DNA from: Pseudomonas songnenensis
GTDB lineage: Bacteria > Pseudomonadota > Gammaproteobacteria > Pseudomonadales > Pseudomonadaceae
Length of the DNA stretch: 64,000 nt
Assembly (NCBI RefSeq): GCF_003696315.1
Contig: NZ_RFFN01000004.1
Coordinates: 312,634 to 376,633, forward strand
Direction of reading: 5' to 3'
A program made the translations under genes and the position numbers. Below the pieces are notes generated by a model that worked only from the letters and a program-made list of their open reading frames with translations, was not told where the DNA came from and searched no databases. This document shows positions 52,062-64,000 of the stretch, piece after piece; the stretch's first letter is position 1; every line of letters starts with the position of its first letter.

Positions 52062-53056
52062 GCGATACCTCCATAGGCGAGCCGAAGAGCGGCTGGCGTC
52101 GGCGCTGGCCGCTGATCAAGAAGATCCTCACCTACGTGTTCTTCGCCCTTGTGGTCGGCCTGTTGATCGGCCTGGCGCGCAACCTCGACTGGCAGGAGGT
52201 CTACAGCACCCTGCGTAACTACAAAGCGCAAACGCTGTGGATGGCGGGTGCGGCAGCATTCGGCAGCTACGTGGTGTACTGCTTCTTCGACGTGCTCGGC
52301 AAAGGCTATGCGCGCCATGACCTGCCGATCAGACAGATCCTGCCGGTGACCTTCGTCTGCTATGCGTTCAACCTCAACCTCAGTGCCTGGGTCGGCGGCA
52401 TCGCCCTGCGCTTTCGCCTGTATTCCCGCCTCGGGCTGAAGCCTTCGCAGATCACCCGGGTGTTCACCATGAGCATCCTGACCAACTGGCTGGGCTACAT
52501 GTGGCTGGCCGGGCTGATCTTCGCGATGGGCTGGATCAAGCCGCCGGCAAGCTGGGAGATCGGCTTTACCGCGCTGCGGATACTGGGCGGCGGGCTGCTG
52601 GTGACCTGTCTGGTCTATCTGGGGCTGTGCGGCTTTTCCAAGCGCCGTTCATGGACCATCCGCGGCCATGAAATCCAGCTGCCATCGCTGCGGCTGGCGC
52701 TGATTCAGCTGGTGCTGGGTGCGGCCAACTGGTCGCTGATGGCGCTGGTGGTCTATTACATGCTTTCGCAGAAGGCCGCCTACCCTGAAGTGCTCGGTAT
52801 CCTGATGATCAGCAGCATCGCCGGCGTGGTGACCCATATCCCGGCCGGGCTCGGCGTTATCGAGGCGGTGTTCGTCGCCATGCTGGCCGATGAGATGAGC
52901 AAGGGCGCCATCGTGGGCGGCCTGATCGGCTATCGGGTGATCTACTTCCTGATCCCGTTGCTGTTCGCCACGCTCGTCTATGTGGTGCTCGAGGCGCGGG
53001 CGAAGAAGCTGCGCAGCAACAACCAGGCCAGCGAACAACAGACGGTGTCGCAGTAG
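52058..53056 (+). CDS. ybhN: YbhN family membrane protein (LPG synthase transmembrane-like)
   Basis: 332 aa with about 7-8 hydrophobic helices. It has the UPF0104/YbhN pattern: FVCYAFNLNLSAWVGGIALRFRLYSRLGL, and THIPAGLGVIEAVF near the C-terminus. It overlaps clsB by 4 nt (ATGA), in the same order as in E. coli. Role: thought to act in phospholipid or lipid-linked transport; here it would serve the cardiolipin step. A 12-bp bidirectional terminator follows. Confidence 0.88.
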   Translation: MSDTSIGEPKSGWRRRWPLIKKILTYVFFALVVGLLIGLARNLDWQEVYSTLRNYKAQTLWMAGAAAFGSYVVYCFFDVLGKGYARHDLPIRQILPVTFVCYAFNLNLSAWVGGIALRFRLYSRLGLKPSQITRVFTMSILTNWLGYMWLAGLIFAMGWIKPPASWEIGFTALRILGGGLLVTCLVYLGLCGFSKRRSWTIRGHEIQLPSLRLALIQLVLGAANWSLMALVVYYMLSQKAAYPEVLGILMISSIAGVVTHIPAGLGVIEAVFVAMLADEMSKGAIVGGLIGYRVIYFLIPLLFATLVYVVLEARAKKLRSNNQASEQQTVSQ

Positions 53057-53299
53057 CGCCGGACCGGCGGGATGTAAAGAGGGTCTGGAACGGCCGTACC
53101 GGACGGGCTGCCATCACCCTTCCCTGGTGCGGCTTTCCTGCAGGTTGAGCGTTTGCCCGAGGCCGCCCTCCGTGAAACCGGTCCAGATAGCTCTCGACCA
53201 CGAATTCAGGCGGCGTTTGCCTGCGTAGACGGCACGGCACAACCGCTCAAGTCCGCCTCAAGCGGCTCCCGCAACGGTGCCTTACTTCCTCGACCAGAG

Positions 53300-53337
53300 A
53301 AAAAACGCCGCCCGGGTTACCCCGAGCGGCGTTTTTT
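53300..53337. terminator. Bidirectional terminator between ybhN and glgB
   Basis: AAAAAACGCCGC / GCGGCGTTTTTT forms a 12-bp perfect stem with a 14-nt loop. The A-tract and T-tract act for both converging operons. Confidence 0.93.
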
Positions 53338-53347
53338 ACCGCAGCCG

Positions 53348-55553
53348 TTACGCCTGCGGACGCAGTACCAGCAAGCCCAACGGAGGCAGAGTCAGCGAAA
53401 GGGAGACCTTCTCGCCGTGGCTCTCGATCGGCTCGGCGAGCATGCCGCCGCCGTTGCCGGTGTTGGACCCCCCATAGCATTCGGCATCGCTGTTGAACAC
53501 CTCCAGCCACTTTGCGTCCACCGGCACGCCGATCCGATAGGCCTCACGCACCACCGGTGTGAAGTTGGCGACTACCAGCAACGGCTGCCCGGTCGAACTC
53601 TTGCGCAGCCAGGCGAAGACGCTGTTGGCACGGTCGTCGCCGATCAGCCACTGGAAACCGCGCGGATCGCTGTCCAGTTCGTGCAGCGCCGGCTCCTGGC
53701 TGTAGAGGCGGTTCAGATCCCGCACCAGATTCTGCACGCCACGGTGATCGGCCTCTTCAAGCAGGTGCCAGTCCAGTTCACGGTCGTGGTTCCATTCACG
53801 CCACTGGCCGAACTCACTGCCCATGAACAGCAACTTCTTGCCCGGGTGCGTCCACATGAAGGACAGGTAGGCACGCAGGTTGGCGAACTTCTGCCAGCGA
53901 TCACCCGGCATCTTGTCGATCAGCGAACCTTTGCCGTGGACCACTTCGTCATGGGAAATCGGCAGGACGAAGTGCTCGGAATAGGCGTAGACCATGCTGA
54001 AGGTCATCTTGTCGTGGTGGTACTGCCGGTTGATCGGGTCTTCCTGGACGTACTTCAGCGAGTCGTGCATCCAGCCCATGTTCCACTTGTAGGAAAAGCC
54101 GAGGCCTCCCTCGCTGGTGGGCTTGCTTACACCGGGGAACGCAGTCGATTCTTCGGCGATGACCAGCGCGCCGGGGGTTTCGGTGGCAACCACGTCATTC
54201 AGGTGACGCAGAAAGTCGATGGCCTCGAGATTCTCGCGCCCGCCGTGGCGGTTCGGAATCCACTCTCCATCCTTGCGCGAATAGTCGCGATAGAGCATTG
54301 AAGCGACTGCGTCGACGCGCAGGGCATCGACATGGAATTCCCGCAGCCAGTGCAGTGCCGAGGCCAGCATGAAGCCGTGCACCTCGGTCCGGCCGAGGTT
54401 GTAGATGTAGGTATCCCAATCCTGATGGAAGCCCTCGAACGGGTGCGCGTATTCGTACAGCGCCGTGCCGTCGAATTCGCCCAGGCCGTGAGCATCGGTG
54501 GGAAAGTGTGCCGGCACCCAGTCGAGGATCACGCCGATGCCGGCGTTGTGGCAGGCGTCGACGAATTCGGCGAAGTCGTGGGCGTTGCCGTAGCGCGCGC
54601 TGGGGGCGAACTGCGAGAGCAGCTGGTAGCCCCAGGAGCCGCCGAACGGGTGCTCCATGATCGGCATCAGCTCGATATGGGTGAAGCCCATGTCCACGAC
54701 ATACGGGATCAGGCGCTCGGCCAGCTCATGCCAGTCATACAGGCGGCCCTCGTCACCGCCGTCGCGTCGCCAGGAGCCCGCATGCAGCTCATAGATGCTC
54801 ATCGGTGCGTTGACGGACTGGCGGGATGTGCGTTGCTGCATCCAGCCCTGGTCTTTCCACTGGTAATCCAGCGGCCGGGCGACGACCGAGGCGGTTCCTG
54901 GCGGATGTTCGGTCGCCAGTGCGATGGGGTCGGCCTTCAGCGGCAGGATGCCGTTCGGTCCGAGGATCTCGTACTTGTAGGTATCACCGGGCTGCAGGCG
55001 CGGAATGAACAGCTCCCACACGCCGGAGGGAAAGCGCAAGCGCATCGGATGGCGACGGCCATCCCAGCCATTGAAGCTGCCGACCACCGACACGCGACGG
55101 GCGTTCGGCGCCCACACGGCGAAGCGCACGCCCTGCACGCCGTCGACTTCCAGCACCTGCGAACCGAACACGCGGCCGATCTGGCGGTGGTTGCCCTCGG
55201 AGAACAGGTGCATGTCCAGCTCGCCGAGCTGCGGACCGAAGCTGTAGGGGTCCTCGGTGACCTGCTCACCACCGGCCCAGCGGATTCTCAACAGATAGGG
55301 TTGCGCGTGCGGCAGCCGGGTAAAAAAGAAACCCGGCACCTGCCCCTGCTCCATCACAGCCAGCAGTTGCTGATCACGGTCGAGCACCTCGGCGCCCAGG
55401 GCGTTGGGCAGGTAGGCGCGGATTACCACGCCATCGCCATCCGGGTGTGGTCCCAGGATGGAAAACGGGTTGCCATGTTCGGCTCGCACCAGGGCGTCTA
55501 CATCGGCATCGCTGGGCATCAGGGTTTCCCCTGGCATGGTCAGAACCGGGCGT

Positions 55554-55561
<8 letters not shown>
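53348..55561 (-). CDS. glgB: 1,4-alpha-glucan branching enzyme
   Basis: A 737-aa GH13 enzyme. CBM48 domains occupy about residues 20-220 ([24 protein letters not shown], then [27 protein letters not shown]). Catalytic residues: Asp in [12 protein letters not shown], Glu in VIAEEST, Asp in [13 protein letters not shown]. It introduces alpha-1,6 branches. The ATG at 55561 has GGAGG 6 nt upstream; a longer upstream extension belongs to the treS frame region. It overlaps the treS/maltokinase stop by 8 nt, so the two are coupled. Confidence 0.96.
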
Positions 55562-58880
<3,319 letters not shown>

Positions 58881-58964
58881 GTTCTTCATTCCTGTCGCGG
58901 TGTGAAGGCCCGGCCAGATCGACGACCGGGCAACGGCAGAACTGCAGCTGGAATCCACATCATA

Positions 58965-58988
58965 AAAATCAGATAACTAGCTGATTTT
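58965..58988 (-). terminator. AT-rich hairpin between glgE and treS
   Basis: AAAATCAG / CTGATTTT forms an 8-bp stem with an 8-nt loop; on the minus strand it is followed by a further T and then ATG-rich sequence. The stem has few GC pairs. It may be a weak terminator or attenuator in the glgE-treS-glgB operon. Confidence 0.3.
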
Positions 58989-59016
58989 CTGAGGATTCCT
59001 TGCTGCGTTCGAGAAT

Positions 59017-61029
59017 CTACTTGAGATCGGGGTCTGGCTGCTGTGCGGTCAGACGCCAGATGCCGAACGGCAGATGCGCAGGCTCGATGCGCATCCATTG
59101 GGTCTTGCCGTACCAGGTCCAGCGGTGGCCATTCATCAGATCCTCGCCCTGGGTGTGGGCGTCATCCGGCAGACCGAGCTCCCACAACGGCAGCTCGAAA
59201 TGCGCTTCCTGGGCGTTGTACGGATCGAGGCTGATGGCAACCAGAATGAAGTTCGCGAGGTCAGGCGTGCGCTTGCCGAAATAGAGGATGTTGTCGTTCC
59301 AGGCGACATAGGCCTTGAACCCCAGATGCGTTTGCAGCGCAGGATTCTGTCGGCGGATACGGTTGAGCTGGGCGATCTCGGCAACGATGTTGCCCGGTGC
59401 GTGGTAATCGCGGACGCGGATCTGGTACTTCTCGGAATCGAGGTACTCTTCCTTGCCCGGGATCGCGGCCGATTCGCACAGTTCGAACCCCGAATACATG
59501 CCCCACAGCCCCGAGCCCATGGTTGCCAGCGCGGCGCGAATCAGGAAGCCGGCACGGCCGGAGTCCTGCAGGAAAAACGGGTTGATGTCCGGCGTATTGA
59601 CGAAAAAGTTCGGCCGATAGCAATCGCGCAACGGCGGCTCGTTCAGCTCGGTGAGGTACTCGCTCAGCTCCGCCTTGGTGTTGCGCCAGGTGAAGTAGGT
59701 GTAGCTCTGGCTGTAACCGATCTTGCCGAGACGCGCCATCATTCCGGGGCGGGTGAAGGCTTCGGAAAGGAACATCACGTCGCGGTCGCGCCCGCGGATA
59801 TCGGCGATCAGCCATTCCCAGAACGGCAGTGGCTTGGTGTGCGGGTTGTCGACGCGAAAGATCTTCACGCCCTGCTCCACCCAGTGCCAGACCACGTCAC
59901 GCAATGCGATCCAGAGATCGGGCATGGCGTCCTCGGCGTAGAAGTCGACGTTGACGATGTCCTGGTATTTCTTCGGTGGGTTCTCGGCGTACTTGATCGT
60001 GCCGTCCGGCCGCCAGGAGAACCAGCCCGGATGCTCTTTCAGCCAGGGATGGTCCTGCGAGCACTGGATCGCGAAATCCAGGGCGATCTCCAGGCCATGT
60101 TCCTGTGCTGCCGCGACCAGCTCACGGAAATCGTCCAGCGTGCCCAGCTGCGGATGGATGGCGTCATGGCCGCCGTCCTCGCTGCCGATGGCATAGGGGC
60201 TGCCCGGGTCGTTCGGCCCGGCCTGCAGGCTGTTGTTCGGGCCCTTGCGGTGCTGGCGGCCGATCGGGTGGATCGGTGGGAAATACAGCACGTCGAAGCC
60301 CATGTCGCGAATCGCCGGCAGACGCTTGTGCACATCGCGGAAGGTGCCATGACGATTTGGATCGTCGGTTTCCGAACGCGGAAACAGCTCATACCAGCTG
60401 GCGAACTGCGCCAGCGTGCGCTCGACATCCAGCGGATAGACGCGGCTGCGGCTGCAGTGCTCACGTGGGTCGGCTGCGGCCATTGCCACGGCGGTTTCCG
60501 GCGCCAGCAACAGTGACACGCGCTCGTCATCGGTATGCGCCATGCCAAGGCGGTGCATCAGATCGTCGAGAACCGCCCGATTCTCGCCCTGAGCCCGGGC
60601 AGTGGCCTTCTCCAGCAGCAACCGCCCTTCTTCCAGTTCCAGATGCACCGGCACGCCAGCCGTATGTTTCTTCGACAACTCGTAGCGATAGCTCTCGAAC
60701 ACGTCCCACCAGGCCTCGATGACGAACTCGTGTTCGGCCACCTGGGTCGGGGTGAACTGGCCTTGCCAGGCGTCGTTGCCCAGCAACTTCAGCCGCGCAC
60801 GGCGCCAGTTGCTCTCGCCCTTCTCACGCCAGCACACGGCGGCGGCCAGCTGGTCATGACCATCGGCGAAGATCTTGCTGGTCACCATCACCGGCTGACC
60901 GATGACCGCCTTGGCGGCGAAGCGGCCTTCATCGACCACCGGCAAGGTGGATTCAATGGCGATGCGCGGCATCTGCAGGGCTTCTTCGAGTCGAGGGTGG
61001 ATCGTCGCGTTGGGCTGGGCATCACTCAT
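59017..61029 (-). CDS. glgE: Alpha-1,4-glucan:maltose-1-phosphate maltosyltransferase
   Basis: A 670-aa GH13_3 enzyme that adds maltosyl units from maltose-1-phosphate to glucan. The N-terminal domain is all-beta. The catalytic domain has IFRVDNPHTKPLPFWEW (nucleophile Asp) and MFLSEAFTRP (acid/base Glu); the phosphate-binding region TPDINPFFLQDSGRAGFLIRAALA is typical of GlgE. It is the first gene of the minus-strand glucan operon, preceded by an AlgU-like promoter at 61133-61159. Confidence 0.96.
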   Translation of the reverse strand: MSDAQPNATIHPRLEEALQMPRIAIESTLPVVDEGRFAAKAVIGQPVMVTSKIFADGHDQLAAAVCWREKGESNWRRARLKLLGNDAWQGQFTPTQVAEHEFVIEAWWDVFESYRYELSKKHTAGVPVHLELEEGRLLLEKATARAQGENRAVLDDLMHRLGMAHTDDERVSLLLAPETAVAMAAADPREHCSRSRVYPLDVERTLAQFASWYELFPRSETDDPNRHGTFRDVHKRLPAIRDMGFDVLYFPPIHPIGRQHRKGPNNSLQAGPNDPGSPYAIGSEDGGHDAIHPQLGTLDDFRELVAAAQEHGLEIALDFAIQCSQDHPWLKEHPGWFSWRPDGTIKYAENPPKKYQDIVNVDFYAEDAMPDLWIALRDVVWHWVEQGVKIFRVDNPHTKPLPFWEWLIADIRGRDRDVMFLSEAFTRPGMMARLGKIGYSQSYTYFTWRNTKAELSEYLTELNEPPLRDCYRPNFFVNTPDINPFFLQDSGRAGFLIRAALATMGSGLWGMYSGFELCESAAIPGKEEYLDSEKYQIRVRDYHAPGNIVAEIAQLNRIRRQNPALQTHLGFKAYVAWNDNILYFGKRTPDLANFILVAISLDPYNAQEAHFELPLWELGLPDDAHTQGEDLMNGHRWTWYGKTQWMRIEPAHLPFGIWRLTAQQPDPDLK

Positions 61030-61375
61030 CGAAAGGGCTCCTGAGGCGTATGGGTTCGGTGGCCCGAGCCGCCTCTGGATGCGTCATCGTGCGGTTCGGG
61101 AGGCGACCGGTACGTTTTTGTCGGCTCTTTCTTCCGAGCCGAGGGGCCTTGGAAAGTTCAGCCTCCGGCGCCCGTTGGCACGCCCTTCCGGCGGCCGGTC
61201 AACAGGCGTGCCGAGCCGGTCGGCACACCACTGGAAATGCGGCATGATCGCGGCTGAGCCAATCGTCGCCAGACGGTGCGGTGCCGACGGTTGGCCGGAA
61301 CCCGTGCGCGCGCCGTGCCTCAATTCAGGATGTCTGCCGTTGCTGCCTCAACAGCGGTTCATCAGGAGAATGACC
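61030..61375. other. 346-nt divergent region between glgE and the 54-aa gene
   Basis: It carries the AlgU-like promoter for glgE on the minus strand. The plus-strand start of the small gene (AGGAG at about 61364-61368) is at its right end. No other gene is seen. Confidence 0.5.
61133..61159 (-). promoter_or_regulatory. AlgU (sigma-22)-type promoter upstream of glgE
   Basis: On the minus strand GAACTT (61159-61154) is followed after 16 bp by TCGGA (61137-61133), about 104 bp before the glgE ATG. It is the divergent-operon counterpart of the promoter upstream of glgA. Confidence 0.5.
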
Positions 61376-61540
61376 ATGACCCATGCACGCCCCGATGTGC
61401 CTCAGCCCGACCCGATCGTGCACGACCAACCCGGTGATGTGCCGCAGGTGCCCTGCGCCGAAGAACTGGACGAGCACAAGCCAGGTTCGCCCTACGGCAA
61501 TCAGACGGTAGTCGATGCGGACAGCCCGCAGCCGGCCTGA
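61376..61540 (+). CDS. Small Pro- and Asp-rich hypothetical protein
   Basis: A 54-aa protein starting at ATG 61376 (AGGAG 7 nt upstream; an ATG 6 nt earlier is too close to the ribosome site). It is acidic and proline-rich (RPDVPQPDPIVHDQPGDVPQVP), with no signal peptide or helix; probably disordered. It is convergent with fdhE. No family is recognised. Confidence 0.55.
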   Translation: MTHARPDVPQPDPIVHDQPGDVPQVPCAEELDEHKPGSPYGNQTVVDADSPQPA

Positions 61541-61550
61541 CGGCTGCGCC

Positions 61551-62501
61551 CTACGGGTCACCGAATACCAGCAGCGGGTTGTAGCCGCTTCTGGCATAGA
61601 CGCCCTCATCGGCCAGCATCAGGTCTAGCGGCAGGCTGGCGAGATCGTCGGCGACCGGGTCGGCGCGGCCCTGCAGTTGCCGCAGCACGATCTTCAGGTA
61701 GCTTTCGCAGGCGCCGCAGGCTTCGGCCTGTACCGGCAGGAATGGCTCGCCCTGCTCGTCGTCCAGCCCCAGGTAGAGCAGTTGCCCACCCGTCTCGCAG
61801 TTGCTGCACTTGACCCGTTCCAGGTGCCATTCCGTCGCGCACAGCGCGCAGTGCAGGAAGCGCACGCCGCTGCGATACGGTTCGTTGTGCACCACGCTCG
61901 CTACGGGCGGCGAGCCACAGCAAGGGCACAAGGCCCGCGCCTCGGCCAGCGGTTGCGCTGGCGGACGTGGCAAGGCCGCCGCCAGGCGCACCCAGGCCAC
62001 CTGCAGCGCGGCTGCCACCAGCGGCATCAGCCCGCGGGTATCGGCGCTGCCGGCGCGCTGTTCCAGTACATCCTCGGCGATCGCCTGCAGTGCATCGGCA
62101 TTCGCGTCACGCAGGGCTTGCAGCAGCGGTCTCTGCCGCTCACCGACGTGCAGCGCCAGCGCATCGAGGATCGCGCGCAGATCACCCTGCCAGTCCAGAT
62201 CGCGGCGCAACGCACGAAAGCCCAGCGGCGGCATGCGATGCGCCAAAGCCTGATCAAAGGCATCCGGCGCCGGACGCCAGGCCGGTTCGCGCCCACTCAG
62301 GACCTGATGCTGGGCCTGCGCCAGGCGCGCCATGAAGTCGAGAAACTCGTCCAGCGCCGGCACCATGACCATCAGCTCGCGCAGCCGCAGCGCACGGCGG
62401 CTGAACAACTGGTCGTCCGGCAGGACTACCTGCGGCGGTTCCATGATGGTGGTGGGTGCGCTGCCGAATTCGTGGCTCGCGGGGCCGCGTTTTCCTTTCA
62501 T
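61551..62501 (-). CDS. fdhE: Formate dehydrogenase accessory protein FdhE
   Basis: A 316-aa cytosolic protein needed for assembly of respiratory formate dehydrogenase. The C-terminal half carries four CXXC pairs (CPCC, CALC, CSNC, CGAC) that form a rubredoxin-like metal site. The central FLHCALCATEWHLERVKCSNC is characteristic. It lies 22 nt after the gamma-subunit gene on the same strand. Confidence 0.92.
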   Translation of the reverse strand: MKGKRGPASHEFGSAPTTIMEPPQVVLPDDQLFSRRALRLRELMVMVPALDEFLDFMARLAQAQHQVLSGREPAWRPAPDAFDQALAHRMPPLGFRALRRDLDWQGDLRAILDALALHVGERQRPLLQALRDANADALQAIAEDVLEQRAGSADTRGLMPLVAAALQVAWVRLAAALPRPPAQPLAEARALCPCCGSPPVASVVHNEPYRSGVRFLHCALCATEWHLERVKCSNCETGGQLLYLGLDDEQGEPFLPVQAEACGACESYLKIVLRQLQGRADPVADDLASLPLDLMLADEGVYARSGYNPLLVFGDP

Positions 62502-62523
62502 GCTCGATTCCCTTGTTGGTCAG

Positions 62524-63228
62524 TCATGTTCGGGGTCTGGACGCCGCGGCATCGCCGGGCTCGCGATGGGGCAAGGCCGTCTCGTCGCCACGTTTCTCGC
62601 CGGCCATGACCTCGTCGTACCAGAGCTTGTGGTGATGCCGGGCCCAGGCCGGGCTGACCCGACCCTGGGTCATCGCGCGGATCGAACCCTTGACCCAGAT
62701 GGCCGAGTAGACATGGATGATCAGCGTGAGGATGGCGACGAATGCCGTCAGCGCGTGAATCAATGCCGCCCAGCGCAGCGCCCAGATCGGCATCTCACTG
62801 GCCACCCAGGGCCGCCAGAGCACCACACCGGTTACCAGCAGCACTGGCACCGTGGCCAGGAATACCCAGTACACCAGCTTCTGCCCGGCGTTGTTCTGCC
62901 CCACCGGCGGCAGGCGCTCGTCCCGGTTGGACAGCACGTCGCCGATCTGCCGCGCCCATTGCACGTCGTAGCGGCGGAACAGATTGGCGCGAAAGAAGCG
63001 CACCGCCTGGATCAGGAAGAACAGCGTCATGAACACACCGATGTACGGGTGCACGATGCGCGTCGGCTCCGGCCCGCCGAACACCGCGGTGAGGCCGAAG
63101 AACGCCGGGTAGAACAGCGCCAGTCCGCTCAGGGTGAGCAGCACGAAGCAGATCGCGACGATCCAGTGATTGGCCCGCGCCCAGGGGCCATAGCGCAGGA
63201 TGCCCTTGCGTACGTTGGAATGACTCAT
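62524..63228 (-). CDS. fdoI: Formate dehydrogenase cytochrome b556 (gamma) subunit
   Basis: A 234-aa integral membrane cytochrome b with four helices (about 21-38, 60-80, 118-140, 157-180). Histidines in [26 protein letters not shown] and [10 protein letters not shown] are likely haem ligands. It passes electrons from the beta-subunit iron-sulphur clusters to quinone. ATGA overlap (4 nt) with the beta-subunit gene. Whether it belongs to the Fdo or Fdn type cannot be told from this window; the symbol is by convention. Confidence 0.9.
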   Translation of the reverse strand: MSHSNVRKGILRYGPWARANHWIVAICFVLLTLSGLALFYPAFFGLTAVFGGPEPTRIVHPYIGVFMTLFFLIQAVRFFRANLFRRYDVQWARQIGDVLSNRDERLPPVGQNNAGQKLVYWVFLATVPVLLVTGVVLWRPWVASEMPIWALRWAALIHALTAFVAILTLIIHVYSAIWVKGSIRAMTQGRVSPAWARHHHKLWYDEVMAGEKRGDETALPHREPGDAAASRPRT

Positions 63229-64000
63229 GGCCGCCGCTCCTCGTCACGCAGATCCTGTTCACGGTCCGCCGCGTCGTTTTCCGCTTCGGGGTCGTCCTCC
63301 GGTTCTTCCTTCGGTCCCTTGGTCATGTAGTGGAAGAAGCCGGCCAGCACCGAGACGCCCAGTACCGCGGACATGATCGGCTTGGTCACGCCCTTCCACA
63401 GCTCCACCGTCGGGCTGATATGCGGGTCCTTCGGCAGGCCGCTGTAGATCTCCGGCTTGTCGGCATGCTGCAGCACGTAGACCACGTGGGTGCCGCCGAC
63501 GCCGGCAGGATCGTAGATGCCGGCGTTCTCGAAGCCACGCTCCTTGAGCTTCTCGACCCGGTGCGCGCCGTAGTCGAGCATCTGCTCCTTGGTGCCGAAC
63601 TGGATCGAGCCGGTCGGGCAGCTCTTCACGCAGGCCGGCTCCAGGCCGTGATAGACGCGGTCGGAGCAGAGCGTGCACTTGTAGGCCTTGTTGTCCTTCT
63701 TCGAGATGCGCGGGATGTTGAAGGGGCACCCGGCCACGCAATAGCCGCAGCCGATGCAGTGCTCGGAATTGAAGTCGACGATGCCGTTGGCGTACTGCAC
63801 GATGGCACCGGGCGACGGGCAGGCCTTCAGGCAGCCCGGCTCGGCGCAGTGCATGCAGTTGTCCTTGCGGATCAGCCACTCCAGGTCGCCCTCCTCGTTC
63901 TCGTACTCGGAAAAGCGCATGACCTCGAACGACGACGGGGTCAGGTCCTGCGGGGCATTGTAGGTGCCGTCGCATTCGCCGACCTCGTCGCGCAGGTCGT
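63225..64000 (-). CDS. fdoH: Formate dehydrogenase iron-sulphur (beta) subunit, 5' end missing
   Basis: Frame open to the right edge; about 258 codons are visible, including the C-terminus. Four [4Fe-4S] cysteine motifs are visible or partial ([47 protein letters not shown]), then a single membrane helix ([18 protein letters not shown]) anchoring the C-terminus. It transfers electrons from the molybdenum-containing alpha subunit (outside the window) to the cytochrome b subunit. Confidence 0.92.
   Translation of the reverse strand, partial: DLRDEVGECDGTYNAPQDLTPSSFEVMRFSEYENEEGDLEWLIRKDNCMHCAEPGCLKACPSPGAIVQYANGIVDFNSEHCIGCGYCVAGCPFNIPRISKKDNKAYKCTLCSDRVYHGLEPACVKSCPTGSIQFGTKEQMLDYGAHRVEKLKERGFENAGIYDPAGVGGTHVVYVLQHADKPEIYSGLPKDPHISPTVELWKGVTKPIMSAVLGVSVLAGFFHYMTKGPKEEPEDDPEAENDAADREQDLRDEERRP

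Overview
The window looks like chromosomal DNA of a Pseudomonas-type gammaproteobacterium, most likely the Stutzerimonas (Pseudomonas) stutzeri group. The evidence is high GC with strong third-position GC bias, Pseudomonas-restricted small families (DUF2790, DUF1652, DUF2934) and a glycogen/trehalose/LigD neighbourhood that, from memory, resembles the PA2138-PA2166 stress region of P. aeruginosa. No species-level marker such as rRNA is present, so the genus is an inference.

Layout. (1) 1-5256: an arsenic-resistance locus. A truncated arsO-like flavin monooxygenase is divergent from arsC(Trx type)-arsR-arsH-tyrosine phosphatase-ynfA-GAPDH-arsJ. There is no ArsB or Acr3; export depends on GAPDH/ArsJ. 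(2) 5269-8424: an outer-membrane porin, a small hypothetical gene, a Xre/RES toxin-antitoxin pair with a palindromic operator, and tRNA-Leu(UAA). (3) 8514-19679: housekeeping and repair genes: a nuclease-helicase and bacterial FAN1, hemN, a chemoreceptor with a periplasmic CXXCH haem motif, galU, a glyoxalase-fold protein, glutathione reductase and a copper chaperone. (4) 20061-24509: a membrane-anchored sialidase-like protein, a membrane protein and an LtaS-like phosphoglycerol transferase, convergent with dgkA. (5) 24804-33745: an AraC regulator, a possible orphan sRNA, DUF2790, a lone curlin-repeat protein, ligD and small stress-type genes (DUF1652, DUF2061, a YciE-type ferritin-like protein, an MscS channel, CinA). 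(6) 34044-61029: alpha-glucan and trehalose metabolism in two operons facing each other, glgA-treZ-malQ-treY-DUF2934-glgX (+) and glgE-treS/maltokinase-glgB (-). Between them lie an M23 peptidase, a DUF2218-cytochrome b561 fusion, an extradiol dioxygenase with a divergent LysR regulator, and a DUF72-ybhP-clsB-ybhN operon. (7) 61376-64000: a 54-aa protein, then fdhE and the gamma and beta subunits of a membrane formate dehydrogenase (beta is cut by the window edge).

How the genes work together. TreS/maltokinase converts trehalose to maltose and maltose-1-phosphate, GlgE polymerises it, and GlgB branches it. GlgX and MalQ trim the glucan, and TreY/TreZ turn glucan back into trehalose. No glgC or glgP is present in the window. 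Both glucan operons are preceded by sequences matching the AlgU (sigma-22) promoter pattern GAACTT-N16-TCNGR, and a looser match precedes the MscS gene. This suggests one envelope/osmotic-stress regulon covering trehalose, glucan and a mechanosensitive channel. This shared control and the sialidase/LtaS/DgkA cluster are the observations most worth following up.
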